In this document: positions 47,236 through 57,052 of the stretch, one piece after another
Layout: each line of letters opens with the position of its first letter
How positions within the stretch are numbered: position 1 is the stretch's first letter
Source: Bremerella alba
GTDB lineage: Bacteria; Planctomycetota; Planctomycetia; Pirellulales; Pirellulaceae
DNA length: 64,000 bases
Direction: 5' to 3'
NCBI RefSeq assembly: GCF_013618625.1
Contig: NZ_JABRWO010000002.1
Location: 496,001 to 560,000 of the forward strand
Notes under the pieces: generated by a model
Databases searched by the model: none
Seen by the model: only the letters and a program-made list of their open reading frames with translations
Told to the model about the DNA's origin: nothing
Program-made: the position numbers and the translations under genes

Positions 47236-48000
47236 TTATTTGCTAACGTCTTGTAATTCCGGTTCGGTTGGAACCTCGACCGGAGTTTCAGGAATCTCGA
47301 TATTGAGTTCCTCTTCTTTACCGCCGGGTCCCTGCAATGCCGTGTCGACCGCTTTCTTTAGTTCGGCCGCCAAGTCGATGTTGAAGTTCTGATCCGCGAC
47401 GCCTTTCTCATCGGCCAGCTTCTTAGCAGCGGTGACAAGCTCGCGGAGATCTTCATCGGAAACGTCGTTGCGGAATTGAAGATTGCCATCCGGCTGCTCG
47501 TCGGCAATGCGTCCATTGAGTAAAGCCTTTAGTTCATCTTCGCTGATCTTCTTTTCGAAGGCCCCTTGGGCGATTCGCTGAAGTTCTTTCGTGGCTTCCG
47601 CTTTCTCTTCATCACTTAAGTCGGATGGCTCGATGTATTTCGAGCGGGCAATCTCGACCGGTACTGCCGTGAACGCAGGCGATTCCAGGATGTTCTCGGC
47701 CACACTACCAAGCTGCTCCATCGAAATATCACCGTCACGATACCCCTGAGCAACGCGTGAAACCTGGTCTTTCATGCCATTCTTCTGATCTTCCGGAAGA
47801 TCGAATTCGTCGATTGCAGCATTCAGCTGAGTTTCAGCCAGGTTGGCAGCCATCACACCGATATTGATGTAGACATAGTAACCGACCCCGCAGGCGATAC
47901 CGGCTAGCACCAAACATACCACCAAGCAGCCGATGATTGCGGTGGTACAACCGCCGCCAGACTTTTTCGGTTCTTCCACGGAAAACTGATCATTAGACAT
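47236..48000 (-). CDS. Single-span membrane protein, unknown
   Basis: 254 residues. A short cytoplasmic N-terminus with GGGCTT precedes one membrane helix (~21-47, TAIIGCLVVCLVLAGIACGV). An acidic, mostly helical domain follows, then a tail with PETPVEVPTEPE. AAGGA precedes the ATG. Convergent with the RND gene (12 bases apart). No family recognised. Confidence 0.7.
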   Translation of the reverse strand: MSNDQFSVEEPKKSGGGCTTAIIGCLVVCLVLAGIACGVGYYVYINIGVMAANLAETQLNAAIDEFDLPEDQKNGMKDQVSRVAQGYRDGDISMEQLGSVAENILESPAFTAVPVEIARSKYIEPSDLSDEEKAEATKELQRIAQGAFEKKISEDELKALLNGRIADEQPDGNLQFRNDVSDEDLRELVTAAKKLADEKGVADQNFNIDLAAELKKAVDTALQGPGGKEEELNIEIPETPVEVPTEPELQDVSK

Positions 48001-48302
48001 CGGTGTGAAATCCTTTTGTAGGTAGCTTCAACGGTGCAATACTTCAGTGCAAACCGCTAAATAATCCCCTGTTTGAGGTTGATTATCGCTGATTCTCATT
48101 GGCGGGCAATAACAGCATTTCGCGGAACACGGCAAAAGCTTGCTCAATTTTTCCGCACTGGGGACACCTGAAGGCACAGAGAACCCATATTTCATCACGA
48201 TTGACGCTCCCCGCTTTTAATGACAAGCGAAGTTGCTCAAATAAAAACGGCCTCTCAGATTAGAGAGGCCGCTTGGAAATCGCGTAAGTATGCGATGAGC
48301 GA
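48001..48302. other. Intergenic region with greA terminator
   Basis: About 300 bases between two minus-strand genes. The right part holds the greA terminator (48240-48271); the left part must hold the promoter of the membrane protein gene. Nothing else seen. Confidence 0.5.
48240..48271 (-). terminator. Rho-independent terminator of greA
   Basis: On the minus strand CGGCCTCTC and GAGAGGCCG form a 9-bp stem with a 6-base loop, followed by TTTTTAT. Confidence 0.85.
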
Positions 48303-48800
48303 TTATTCTTTCTCGAAGTTATATTCGATTTTCAGCACTTCAAGTTCGTACGTCCCCTTGGGCGCGGGGATTGCGACCACGTCACCAACCTTCTTGCCGA
48401 TCAGTTGCTGTGCCATGGGGCTATCGACGAGGATTTTATTGTTCATAAAATCCTCTTCGCCGGAACCGACTAGCGAGTAAACTTCTTCCTCGTCCATGTC
48501 GACGTCGCGAACAGTGACCGTGGCAAAGAAACCCACCTTCGAAGTGTCGATCGAGGATGGATCGACGATGTAGGCTTTGCCTAGCTTCGACTTCAACAGG
48601 TTGATCTTGGCTTGAATCATCCCCTGAGTCTCGCGCGAGCCGTGGTACTCGGCGTTTTCCTTAAGGTCCCCTTCAGCCCGGGCGTTGGCAACCTTTTCGG
48701 TGATGGCAGGCATTTCTACCTCTTCCAAATGGTGCAATTCGCCTCGTAGCTTTTCGTAACCCTTCCGGGACATGGGCATTCGATCGGCCATGCTCGACAT
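48303..48800 (-). CDS. greA: Transcript cleavage factor GreA
   Basis: 165 residues. It stimulates RNA polymerase to cleave backtracked transcripts. N-terminal coiled coil with the acidic tip region (ARAEGDLKENAEYHGSRE, the GreA signature with the catalytic D and E) and a C-terminal FKBP-like domain (ILVDSPMAQQLIGKKVGDVVAI). Start set at the Met at 48800 because GAGGGAG lies eight bases upstream; an earlier in-frame Met (48851) would add an odd extension. Confidence 0.93.
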   Translation of the reverse strand: MSSMADRMPMSRKGYEKLRGELHHLEEVEMPAITEKVANARAEGDLKENAEYHGSRETQGMIQAKINLLKSKLGKAYIVDPSSIDTSKVGFFATVTVRDVDMDEEEVYSLVGSGEEDFMNNKILVDSPMAQQLIGKKVGDVVAIPAPKGTYELEVLKIEYNFEKE

Positions 48801-48969
48801 GTCAGGAACTCCCTCAATGGAAAAAAAAACGCGACCTGGGTCAGGCCGCATGACGTTCTGAATTGGTTTGCTACGTTTATTGTTATTGAAAGATGATGGG
48901 TTTGTAAAGCCAGCTTCTATAGAGAGCTAGATGTTTCGCGAAATCCACGAAAAAACCCGTGCGGTTTCT

Positions 48970-49677
48970 TTACTGGGGGAAATAGAGAAAAGCCCCACAC
49001 GACGAGCAAAATACGGGCTTACCCATCTTCAAATCGCTGACCGTTTGGATCCGTAGCTGGACATTACATTGCGTGCAGTAATTATTAACGATCGAGGCTA
49101 ATGCTTCTTCTCCGCGGACTTTAACCACACGTGTATAGTCGGCCCGGACTTCCGGTGGGATGTCTTTCTCCACGCCTTCCAGGAGTACCAAGACCCGGGC
49201 AATTTCTGATTCTAGGCTAGTGCGTTCTCTTTCGACTTCCGCTTCAATCTTTGCCTGATCCGCTTTGGTCAATTCGACTCTCTTAATCGCGTCAGCCAGA
49301 TTGACTTCTAATTGATCGATCTTTTCCAATGCTTCCAGAATTTCGTCCGACATGACACTATTGGCCATCTGGGCGGCAGCAATTTGCTCTTTGAATATCT
49401 GGAACTCTTCGTTCGTATTGGCCGCGTTGAGCTTTCCCTCGATCGTCTCGATTTTGCTTTCGCTGTCCCGCAATTGCAGCTGCTTGCGGTCTGCCGTCAT
49501 TTTCGTGCTTTGAATCGACTCTTTAACATCAACAACGGCCTGTTCGGCACTCACCACACGGCTACCAGCAGCACTAACGCGAATTGGACATCGCGCCAGA
49601 CGACTCCTCAGATCGCTCAACTGGCGATGGATTCGGTGAAGTTCCTGCAGAACTTCGCTGTAGGGTCGCTCGGACAT
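48970..49677 (-). CDS. Coiled-coil hairpin protein with C4 zinc ribbon (DUF164/CT398-like)
   Basis: 235 residues. A long antiparallel coiled coil (~5-180) with the characteristic NTNEEFQIFKEQIAAA turn segment is followed by a zinc ribbon: CTQC near 198 and CSSC near 224. This family includes Chlamydia CT398, which binds sigma-54 holoenzyme and secretion components. Its position just downstream of rpoD fits a transcription-linked role, by inference only. Confidence 0.85.
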   Translation of the reverse strand: MSERPYSEVLQELHRIHRQLSDLRSRLARCPIRVSAAGSRVVSAEQAVVDVKESIQSTKMTADRKQLQLRDSESKIETIEGKLNAANTNEEFQIFKEQIAAAQMANSVMSDEILEALEKIDQLEVNLADAIKRVELTKADQAKIEAEVERERTSLESEIARVLVLLEGVEKDIPPEVRADYTRVVKVRGEEALASIVNNYCTQCNVQLRIQTVSDLKMGKPVFCSSCGAFLYFPQ

Positions 49678-49781
49678 AAGTTATCCACTCGGGGATCGGA
49701 AGTTAACAATAATGCAAGTAATGTAGCAGTCGCGTCGGTCTTAGCACACGCCACCAATTCATTTTACTCCCTCAGGCAAAC

Positions 49782-49818
49782 AAAAAAGCCCGGGCCTAAT
49801 GACAGGCTCCGGGCTTTC
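49782..49818 (-). terminator. Terminator after rpoD
   Basis: On the minus strand AAAGCCCGG pairs with CCGGGCTTT, with an inner 4-bp helix (AGCCT/AGGC region) and loop, followed by TTTTTTG. It lies about 30 bases after the rpoD stop. Confidence 0.88.
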
Positions 49819-49848
49819 CAGGTTTTACACTTTCCACAATGAATTGAT

Positions 49849-51522
49849 TTAAGCTGCGTCAGCCGTGTGCAGGAATCCGGCCAACTGCTGGCTACGAACT
49901 GGGTGTTGTAGCTTGCGAACCGCCTTGGCTTCAATCTGGCGGACACGTTCGCGGGTCACTTTGAAAATCCGCCCCACTTCTTCCAGGGTGTAGGTATACC
50001 CGTCCTGCAAGCCGTAACGCAGTTTGATGATTTCGCGTTCGCGATAGGTCAATGTTTTCAGGAGACCGCCAATTTTGTCTCGCAAGATTTCGTTAGAGGC
50101 CTTACGAATGGGCGTTTCTTCGTGACCGTCTTCGATGAATTCTCCAAACGAGCTGTCTTCGCTTTCGCCGATCGGACGATCCAAGCTGACAGGATGACGG
50201 CCGATGTCCATCACGCGGCGAACTTCCTCGACTGGGATTTCGCTGAAGCGCGAAATTTCTTCCATGGTTGGTTCGCGGCGAAGTTCCTGCAGCAGACGCT
50301 TCTGCACGTTACGAAGTTTCGATAACACATCGATCATGTGCACGGGAATACGAATCGTGCGAGCCTGATCGGCAATCGCTCGTGTGATGGCCTGACGAAT
50401 CCACCAAGTAGCGTACGTCGAGAACTTGAAACCACGGCGATATTCGTACTTGTCAACGGCACGCATCAGCCCGGTATTGCCTTCTTGAATCAAGTCGAGA
50501 AAGCTCAGGCCGCGGTTGCGATACTTCTTGGCAATCGAAACCACCAAACGAAGATTGCCGCTGGACAGTTGTCGCTTGACTCCTTCGTACTGATCGAACT
50601 GCTTGCGGAACTTATCGCAACGTGTTCGCAGGCTGCGTGGACTTTCGAGCGTCAGCAGCATCAAGTCGCGAAGTTCTTTACGCAGGTTGGCTCGTTCGTC
50701 CTTGGCCGCCGGCATATTGCGAATCAGATCCAGACGGGCTCGAATTTCTTCCATGCGATCGGCAAAGTCTTCCAGCTGGCTCATCACCGGAATAACGCGG
50801 CGTGTCCGGAGCGAAAGCTCTTCTACCAGTTGCAAACATTTTTGACGGCGACGAATGAATCGTTTGCGTGCGGCCAGACGTTCCTCGCTGGGTGTGCTCT
50901 TGCGAAGCAACCTTTGGAAGTCACGACGATTTTCTTCGAGCATTACCCGGAGCGTCTTCAGGTTGTGCGGCATGCGTCCCTGGATTTGCTCCTTAGTCAG
51001 GTTTTCTGTCAGCGAAACCTTGATGGTCCGATCGAACGGCAACTCGCCGCGGTGAACCTTTTCCAAGATCTCGACCGTATGACGCAGAGCAAAATCACAG
51101 CCCAGCACGAGCCGACGAAACTGCTTGCGGGTGATTTCAATCTTCTTGGCCAGGGCGATTTCTTCGACGCGGGAAAGCAGCGGAATCGTAGCCATTTGCG
51201 ACAAATACATCCGAATCGGATCGTCGCTGCTCTTGGTGATTTCCTCGGAAGCGAACGTCTCGCTACCGCCATCTTCGTCCAAAGCCTCGGCGAATTCGCG
51301 AGCGGAAGGGGACTTGGCGACTGGGGCATCGTCGAAATCATCTTCCGGTGGATCCGTTACCAATTCGATGCCGCGGTTTTCAAGCTCTGTCAGAAGCGAG
51401 TCGAGTTTCTCGCTTCCGCTGGCTTCATCTGGGAGATAGTTATTGACTTCATCGTAAGTCAACCAACCTTGCGACTTGCCTTTTTCCAGTAGTACGGCCA
51501 ATTCTTGATCAGCAAATTCCAT
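49849..51522 (-). CDS. rpoD: Primary RNA polymerase sigma factor (sigma-70, RpoD)
   Basis: 557 residues. Region 1.1 (~10-50), region 1.2 ([18 protein letters not shown]), an intervening helical insert (~170-330), region 2 ([48 protein letters not shown]), region 3 and region 4 with the -35 reader ([28 protein letters not shown]). A perfect AAGGAGG precedes the ATG. It follows dnaG by ~100 bases, the conserved dnaG-rpoD order, without rpsU. Confidence 0.96.
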   Translation of the reverse strand: MEFADQELAVLLEKGKSQGWLTYDEVNNYLPDEASGSEKLDSLLTELENRGIELVTDPPEDDFDDAPVAKSPSAREFAEALDEDGGSETFASEEITKSSDDPIRMYLSQMATIPLLSRVEEIALAKKIEITRKQFRRLVLGCDFALRHTVEILEKVHRGELPFDRTIKVSLTENLTKEQIQGRMPHNLKTLRVMLEENRRDFQRLLRKSTPSEERLAARKRFIRRRQKCLQLVEELSLRTRRVIPVMSQLEDFADRMEEIRARLDLIRNMPAAKDERANLRKELRDLMLLTLESPRSLRTRCDKFRKQFDQYEGVKRQLSSGNLRLVVSIAKKYRNRGLSFLDLIQEGNTGLMRAVDKYEYRRGFKFSTYATWWIRQAITRAIADQARTIRIPVHMIDVLSKLRNVQKRLLQELRREPTMEEISRFSEIPVEEVRRVMDIGRHPVSLDRPIGESEDSSFGEFIEDGHEETPIRKASNEILRDKIGGLLKTLTYREREIIKLRYGLQDGYTYTLEEVGRIFKVTRERVRQIEAKAVRKLQHPVRSQQLAGFLHTADAA

Positions 51523-51623
51523 AGTGAAAGCCTCCTTGCCTTCCCATAAAATTCTCTTCGGTCATTTTCGCCTGCGATCGGAATGCGGGTCATACCAATC
51601 AGGGCGACGTCAAGCGGTATCCT

Positions 51624-53480
51624 CTACCCATCCGTGGGAAAGGAAATACCCTGGCGATTTCTTTTCTGCTCGACAATTTCTTTGAGGACGTCGAGCTCGT
51701 CCTCTTCAGGTATTTCTCTTTGAAGCATTGATGATTGCTGTCTACCGCTGACGCGATCTTCATGATCGCTTCGGTAGGCATCAATGATCATTTTTAGTTC
51801 TTCGCTTGGATCGCCAAACTTTTGTTCGGACGCCAATTCATCGAGTTCAATCAATAGGAAACGAATCGATTCACTCTCAACTGAATCTAGAATTCCAGGG
51901 AAGCCACAGTCCTGATGAGCCTCACTCCGGATCTTGAATATTTTATAGATGGCTCGGCCGCCTTCACTGTGCAGTTCATCCGGGCCAATTTCGTCGAGGC
52001 ACCACTCAATGGTCTCTGGCAATGCCAACATCATTTTAAGTAACGTTTTATCCCAATTCGCGAGATCACCAAGACGATATGTTTCTTGGGTAATCACCGG
52101 CGCCTCGTCGTGCGACGGAGGCCGCTGCTTGCTATTGGCTACCTTGCGTAGGGAAGACAACCGTGTGCGTAGTTCTGACTCGGCTACATGAAACTGGCGA
52201 GCGATACGGGCCAGAAACTGATGCTCGCGTAGTCGCACTTCAGACGACGTTTCCGCCGCCAGGTTAGGTGCCTTGGCAAGCGTATTGAGCACCTCTTCCA
52301 AGGCATCGTTGGCTCCGTGCAGGTCGTTGGCCAGATCGATTCCGACCGTCGCGATGCGAATTTTATGTTCCAAAGCATCTAACGATTTGGCCAGGTGAGC
52401 TCGGAACGCCTCGGCACCTTGCTGCTGCACGAAATCGCACGGGTCCATCTTTTCTGGCAACGTACAAATTCGCAAGTCGACCTGTTGAGCAATAAACATT
52501 TCTAGAACTTCGCTAGTTCGCTTCTGCCCAGCTTCGTCGCCGTCGAGCACCAAATAAACGGTATCGGCGTAACGACGCAGTAGTTGAATGTGTCGTGGGC
52601 CAAGGGCAGTCCCCAACACGGCCACGGCGTTTTTCACGCCAGCTTCGTGCAAGGCGATAACATCGGTGTAGCCTTCGACGACAATCACCTTCTTGCTATT
52701 GGTGATGTGGTCGCGGGCCAGATCCAACGCGTAGACGTTGTCGCTCTTGGAAAAGAGCCTGGTCTCAGGCGAGTTGACGTATTTGGCTGATTTTTCATCC
52801 GCATAAGCCGGCAAAATTCGGCCACCGAACGCGATCGGGCGGCTTTGGACGTCTCGGATGGGAAAAATCACGCGGCCTTTAAAGCGATCGTACATACGAC
52901 CACTTTGAGACTGGCCAATCAGGCCCACCTTTTCCAGCACCGGGTGGGTGTATTCACTTTGATTCGACTTGTTGCACAGCCACTGCCAATCGTTTGGGGA
53001 AAAGCCGACATGGAAGTGATGAATGACTTCCTTCGTGATGCCACGGTCATGCAGATAACGGCGGGCCTCGTCAGCGACCGGGTCGCTTAACAGCAGTTCA
53101 TGGAAGACTCGTTCCGCCCAGGCCAACGCGTTGTACTGATACTTTTTGTCGTCTGGACTGCCAGTGGGGGCAACCGGCCCCTGCGAAGGCAAGTTGATAT
53201 TCGCTCGATCCGCTAGAAGCTCCAAGGCTTCTCGAAACTCGATCGACTCACGACGCATAACGAAGCTGAAGACGTCGCCACCAATGCCGCATACCCAGCA
53301 TCGCCATGATTGGCGCTGCGGATTGACCTGAAAGCTAGGGCGGCTGTCGTCATGCCAAGGGCACAAAGCGACGTAGCCACGTCCTTGCCGTCTCAGGTTC
53401 AGGTAACCACCAAGGACATCGACGATGTCCGAAGCGACTCGTACCTGTTCTTTCACGTCATTGTCTGGAGAAAACGTCAA
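51624..53480 (-). CDS. dnaG: DNA primase
   Basis: 618 residues. N-terminal CHC2 zinc finger (CPWHDDSRPSF ... CWVCGIGGD, ~41-67), primase core with RFKGRVIFPIRD, TOPRIM motifs VVEGYTDVIALHEAG (EGYxD) and LVLDGDEAGQ (DxD), and a divergent C-terminal helicase-binding domain (~430-600). It makes RNA primers for replication. It is the upstream partner of rpoD. Confidence 0.96.
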   Translation of the reverse strand: MTFSPDNDVKEQVRVASDIVDVLGGYLNLRRQGRGYVALCPWHDDSRPSFQVNPQRQSWRCWVCGIGGDVFSFVMRRESIEFREALELLADRANINLPSQGPVAPTGSPDDKKYQYNALAWAERVFHELLLSDPVADEARRYLHDRGITKEVIHHFHVGFSPNDWQWLCNKSNQSEYTHPVLEKVGLIGQSQSGRMYDRFKGRVIFPIRDVQSRPIAFGGRILPAYADEKSAKYVNSPETRLFSKSDNVYALDLARDHITNSKKVIVVEGYTDVIALHEAGVKNAVAVLGTALGPRHIQLLRRYADTVYLVLDGDEAGQKRTSEVLEMFIAQQVDLRICTLPEKMDPCDFVQQQGAEAFRAHLAKSLDALEHKIRIATVGIDLANDLHGANDALEEVLNTLAKAPNLAAETSSEVRLREHQFLARIARQFHVAESELRTRLSSLRKVANSKQRPPSHDEAPVITQETYRLGDLANWDKTLLKMMLALPETIEWCLDEIGPDELHSEGGRAIYKIFKIRSEAHQDCGFPGILDSVESESIRFLLIELDELASEQKFGDPSEELKMIIDAYRSDHEDRVSGRQQSSMLQREIPEEDELDVLKEIVEQKRNRQGISFPTDG

Positions 53481-53962
53481 CCTTTGGACTTCCTTCCAGG
53501 GTTTTGCGGGAACCCTATGCCCGAGAAATGTCGGCCTGACTTGCGTCTTAACTCATGCCCCCTCGCCGCTCAAGGGAAAGGGTTGGACTGAGGTGCTATC
53601 GTTGCTCCTCAAAGCCCGAGTTCGACATTCTGGGCCGTGCCTTCCGTAGCACGTGGGAGCAATTTAGCCCATTTCCCATTTTTAGGTCAAGTTCGTATTG
53701 ACGTTTGCCGACAACCTTTTTGTTTCACGCTAGCATATATCTCTTACAATATCGATTTCAGGACTTTTTGCGAAGGCGTTGCGCCGAAATTCAAAGGTCA
53801 CAATCTGCGGTTTTCTACCCGATAAACGGGGAAAGCCTCGGTATTGTTACGTGGGAAGCAGGAAATTTTCAGTGAGGACATTTCCTCGCTTTGAATAAAA
53901 CGGAACACTTCATACTGAAAACTTATTCCTCCAAAAATCGAAAACTGAAATAGAGCAACAAC
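53481..53962. promoter_or_regulatory. Divergent intergenic region between dnaG and aat
   Basis: 482 bases with no supportable gene. It must contain the dnaG-rpoD promoter (minus strand) and the aat promoter (plus strand). A GC-rich CCCCCTCGCCGCTCAAGGGAAAGGG-like stretch near 53560-53582 could form a weak hairpin. The aat-proximal part is AT-rich. Confidence 0.4.
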
Positions 53963-54661
53963 TTGGTTTCCCGTTTTTTTCCGCCTGCCGAACATGCCGA
54001 TGAACACGACCTGGTGATGGTGGGTGGGCATCTTTCCTCTGAATGGCTCTTAGACGCCTATCGTCACGGCATATTTCCCTGGCCGATGTGGGGAAATTGG
54101 ATGCCAATGACGTGGTTCTCGCTCGATCCCCGGGCTATCATGCCGCTAGATGGCCTCTACGTGAGTAAGCGACTCAAGCGAACCATCCGCAGCGGCAAGT
54201 TTCAGGTAACGTGCGATACGGCATTTCGCGAGGTCATGAAAGGATGCTCGCGACCTCGACATAAGAAAGACGGCACCTGGATCACGCCGGCCATGCTGAA
54301 AGCCTACTGCAAGCTACACCAGGAAGGACACGCGCACAGCGTCGAGGTATGGCACGAAGGACAACTGGCCGGCGGCATCTACGGCATTTCGATTGGCGGA
54401 CTATTTGCCGGAGAGTCGATGTTTCATAACGTCCGAGACGCTTCTAAGGTAGCCTTGGCGGCGCTCGTTTCTCACTTAAATCAACGTGGCTACCACTTAT
54501 TTGACATTCAGCAGTGGACCGAGCACACCGGCAGCATGGGTGCCATAGAAATCGCACGGAGCGATTATCTGACGCTGATCGAAAACGTTGTCGATCTTCC
54601 GGTTTCGTTCGGACAAGACCTTTGTGAAATCGAGTATTTCGGATCGTCCTTAGCGGATTAA
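53963..54661 (+). CDS. aat: Leucyl/phenylalanyl-tRNA--protein transferase
   Basis: 232 residues. It attaches Leu or Phe to N-terminal Arg/Lys for ClpS-ClpAP degradation (N-degron pathway). Signatures: SRFFPPAEHADEHDLVMVGGHL, LLDAYRHGIFPWP, WFSLDPRAIMPL, THSVEVWHEG-like AHSVEVWHEGQLAGGIYGISIGGLFAGESMF in parts, and FDIQQWTEHTGSMGA. The start must be TTG at 53963: an in-frame TAG lies four codons upstream and no ATG precedes the conserved N-terminus. Confidence 0.93.
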   Translation: MVSRFFPPAEHADEHDLVMVGGHLSSEWLLDAYRHGIFPWPMWGNWMPMTWFSLDPRAIMPLDGLYVSKRLKRTIRSGKFQVTCDTAFREVMKGCSRPRHKKDGTWITPAMLKAYCKLHQEGHAHSVEVWHEGQLAGGIYGISIGGLFAGESMFHNVRDASKVALAALVSHLNQRGYHLFDIQQWTEHTGSMGAIEIARSDYLTLIENVVDLPVSFGQDLCEIEYFGSSLAD

Positions 54662-55831
54662 CTGCTTCCTCAGCAAATCCAAGCCTTGTTTGGCCATCCG
54701 TGGGCCCCAAATTTCGGGATGACCGGCCAAGCCGCTGCTAACCGATTGAACGCCGTCTTTCGAAGCCAGGGCTACGTAGTACTCGTCGGCCGAGTCCGCT
54801 TTGGTGAGCGTTCCCAAAGCCAGCCCGTAGGTGGCGTTGCCCACACTACGTGCTTGGACCGCAGCGTTTTCGACGCTCTGCTTGGTGACCAGTTCCACCG
54901 GCATCTCGACGGTACCCCCGAGAAAAGCCTGGCGATCGTCGTCCACAGCCCCGAGCCAAAACGCCAACAGACCGGATGTCGACGACTCGACAGTCGCCAA
55001 TGTTTCTCCGCGAGCCAATAAATCGCGAACCACGACATCTTGCAGCTCTTGATCTCCTTCGCCGAACACCAGGTCACCGGCAGCGGCGTCAATTTGCTTG
55101 ACGGTCTCTGCAATCGTTTCTTCGCACTGCTGGGCCGATTGTCCTGATGCTGTAATCCGCAGCGAAATGGTTGCCTGATGAACCGTGATGCCAACGCGAG
55201 GCTCCCTGCCCCGCTTGATCAGGTCCGGTAACAGGGCTTCCATGTGGCTTTCGCCAACACCGAAGCATTTCACGACGTGGTGTCGGATAATCTTCTTCGC
55301 GGTTCCTTTGCCGGCCAGCGAAGGGACAATCGACGCGGCCCACATTTCTTTCATCTCGGCAGGCACGCCAGGCAAAGCGATAAATCGCGAATGATGAAGC
55401 CCCACCGAGTAATCAAAATCAATCCCTGGAGCAGTTCCGTTGGGATTGGGGATGACGCGACTCCCAGCCGGAAACATGGCCTGAATCTGGTTCTTAGGCG
55501 GCATCTCACGGCCACGCATGCTGAACCGTCGCTGAATATGTTCCAGGCTTTCGGCGTGAAGCTCCAGCTTAGCACTGGTCGCATTGGCCAGGGCTTGGCG
55601 AGTTAGGTCGTCATCGGTTGGGCCCAAGCCACCGGTCGAGATGACCAAGTTCGCCCGACCCAGGGCATTTTTGATGACCTGAATGTTTGCCTCTAGATCG
55701 TCGCCAACGGTTGTGTGAAATAAGACTTCAATTCCCAGCGTTTCCAATTGTTGGCTCAGCCACTGGGTATTGGTGTCTAACCTCTGTCCGCTGGTCAATT
55801 CATCTCCGATTGCCACTATCTCTGCGATCAT
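54650..55831 (-). CDS. cinA: CinA-like protein (molybdopterin-binding domain plus divergent CinA C-terminus)
   Basis: 393 residues. Residues 1-170 are the MoCF_biosynth/CinA N-terminal domain (VAIGDELTSGQRLDTNTQWLS, VISTGGLGPTDDDLTRQALA, IALPGVPAEMKEM). The C-terminal CinA/PncC domain is divergent: the usual AESCTGG reads VESSTSG and the GIAGPxGG loop is missing (YGLALGTLTKADS), so nicotinamide-mononucleotide deamidase activity is doubtful. ADP-ribose pyrophosphatase-type N-terminal function may remain. It overlaps aat by 12 bases, convergent. Confidence 0.88.
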   Translation of the reverse strand: MIAEIVAIGDELTSGQRLDTNTQWLSQQLETLGIEVLFHTTVGDDLEANIQVIKNALGRANLVISTGGLGPTDDDLTRQALANATSAKLELHAESLEHIQRRFSMRGREMPPKNQIQAMFPAGSRVIPNPNGTAPGIDFDYSVGLHHSRFIALPGVPAEMKEMWAASIVPSLAGKGTAKKIIRHHVVKCFGVGESHMEALLPDLIKRGREPRVGITVHQATISLRITASGQSAQQCEETIAETVKQIDAAAGDLVFGEGDQELQDVVVRDLLARGETLATVESSTSGLLAFWLGAVDDDRQAFLGGTVEMPVELVTKQSVENAAVQARSVGNATYGLALGTLTKADSADEYYVALASKDGVQSVSSGLAGHPEIWGPRMAKQGLDLLRKQLIR

Positions 55832-56110
55832 TCCGCGTCTCGTCCTTCCTTAGGTGCATCACACGATGAAGAGGTTTCTCTGATCCTTACGATAACGAAA
55901 CCTTGCCACTTCCACACGACCCCGAAACTTTACCAAGGCACTACGAGACGCTCAGGCCCTACGACTCGATGCCAACAACGGTGAATTTCGTCAATGGTGT
56001 AACCCATATTGCGAAAACGGGGCAGCACGCTGCCGATCTCATCTTATGGGCAGATTACCTGGACGTGCTCGCCTATGCCCTGCCTGACGTCGTGTTGAAT
56101 TGGATTATGA

Positions 56111-56893
56111 ATGCCGCTGAACTCCCCATCACCTTCAATAACCGCCATGTTTCGCGAGGCTTCTCAAGAAGCTCGTTCCGTAGTCAATCGACTCGTGGCT
56201 CAGAAGGGGGAGAGCCTTGATTGGATCGACGATTTGCGTCAAATGCAGGTTGGCTATCTCGATAAGAGTTCCCAGAAAGCGGATCGAGAATGCCGTGCCG
56301 GCTGCTCTGGCTGTTGCATGTCGGCTCAAGTCGATGTCACGGGGATCGAGGCGATCGCCGTCGCCGACTACTTGAAAATGTGTGTTGATCCGGCCACGCT
56401 GAGCAAGATCAAATTACGCTTGGAACGCGTCACTCAGCGTCGATACGATCAAATGAGTGGGACGGCCCGCCAATTGCCATTGGCGTGTTCGATGTTGGGA
56501 GAAGATGGCCGCTGCATGGTGTACCCTGTCCGTCCGGTTATCTGTTCTGGCGTCTTTTCCATTAGCCGCGATTCTTGTCTCGATGCCGAGAAAACCGCGA
56601 AAGTCGGCGACTTTTCCAGCACGATCCCCTTAGACAACGACGCCATTCAAGCCACCGGTGGAATCTCTGGCACCTTGCAGCGGATCTTGATCGAACATGA
56701 CCTGGATGGCAATTTGTACGAATTCAACTCGGCGGTGCTTGCGGTTGTCACCGTTGAAAACCCTCTGAATCGATTTCTGGCCGGAGAAGACCTGTTTCGT
56801 AACGCGATCTGCACCGATGCACACTCCCCCCCCAGAAAACTGGCCGCTGGCCGACACAAAATTCTTAGACCACGCACTGCCAAACGGGCCTGA
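56111..56893 (+). CDS. YkgJ-family cysteine cluster protein
   Basis: 260 residues. Cys-rich metal-binding pattern CRAGCSGCC near residues 62-70, then LACSML..GRCMVYPVRPVICSG (~125-150), the standard CxxxCxxCC...C...C...RPxxC motif of the YkgJ/zinc- or iron-chelating family. Start uncertain: ATG at 56111 (GGA seven bases upstream) or ATG at 56147. The last ~30 residues are basic and atypical. Upstream 280 bases hold only an unrecognised overlapping frame (55903-56220) that I do not call. Confidence 0.82.
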   Translation: MPLNSPSPSITAMFREASQEARSVVNRLVAQKGESLDWIDDLRQMQVGYLDKSSQKADRECRAGCSGCCMSAQVDVTGIEAIAVADYLKMCVDPATLSKIKLRLERVTQRRYDQMSGTARQLPLACSMLGEDGRCMVYPVRPVICSGVFSISRDSCLDAEKTAKVGDFSSTIPLDNDAIQATGGISGTLQRILIEHDLDGNLYEFNSAVLAVVTVENPLNRFLAGEDLFRNAICTDAHSPPRKLAAGRHKILRPRTAKRA

Positions 56894-57052
56894 TCGGCTC
56901 GGCTTAACCCCTTATCCCAGGTTGCCAAAGGGAAATCGTTGCTGGTACCGTAGGGGAATCGTCGCGAAGTTGTTTGCGCGCAAGGAGCGATCCACTGCTG
57001 CTGGGCGACAACGGAGCATTTTCGGGGCAACCTACTTGGGAACGATCTATCT

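Noticed and set aside
50338-51492. 384-codon plus-strand frame antisense to rpoD
   Set aside because: Starts within rpoD with no ribosome site; the minus-strand sigma factor is unambiguous.
53555-53585. Possible CRISPR or REP element in the dnaG-aat gap
   Set aside because: Only a single GC-rich imperfect hairpin; no repetition seen.
55903-56220. 105-codon open frame upstream of and overlapping the cysteine-cluster gene
   Set aside because: No ribosome site, no recognisable family, and its 3' part overlaps the confidently coded YkgJ-like frame.
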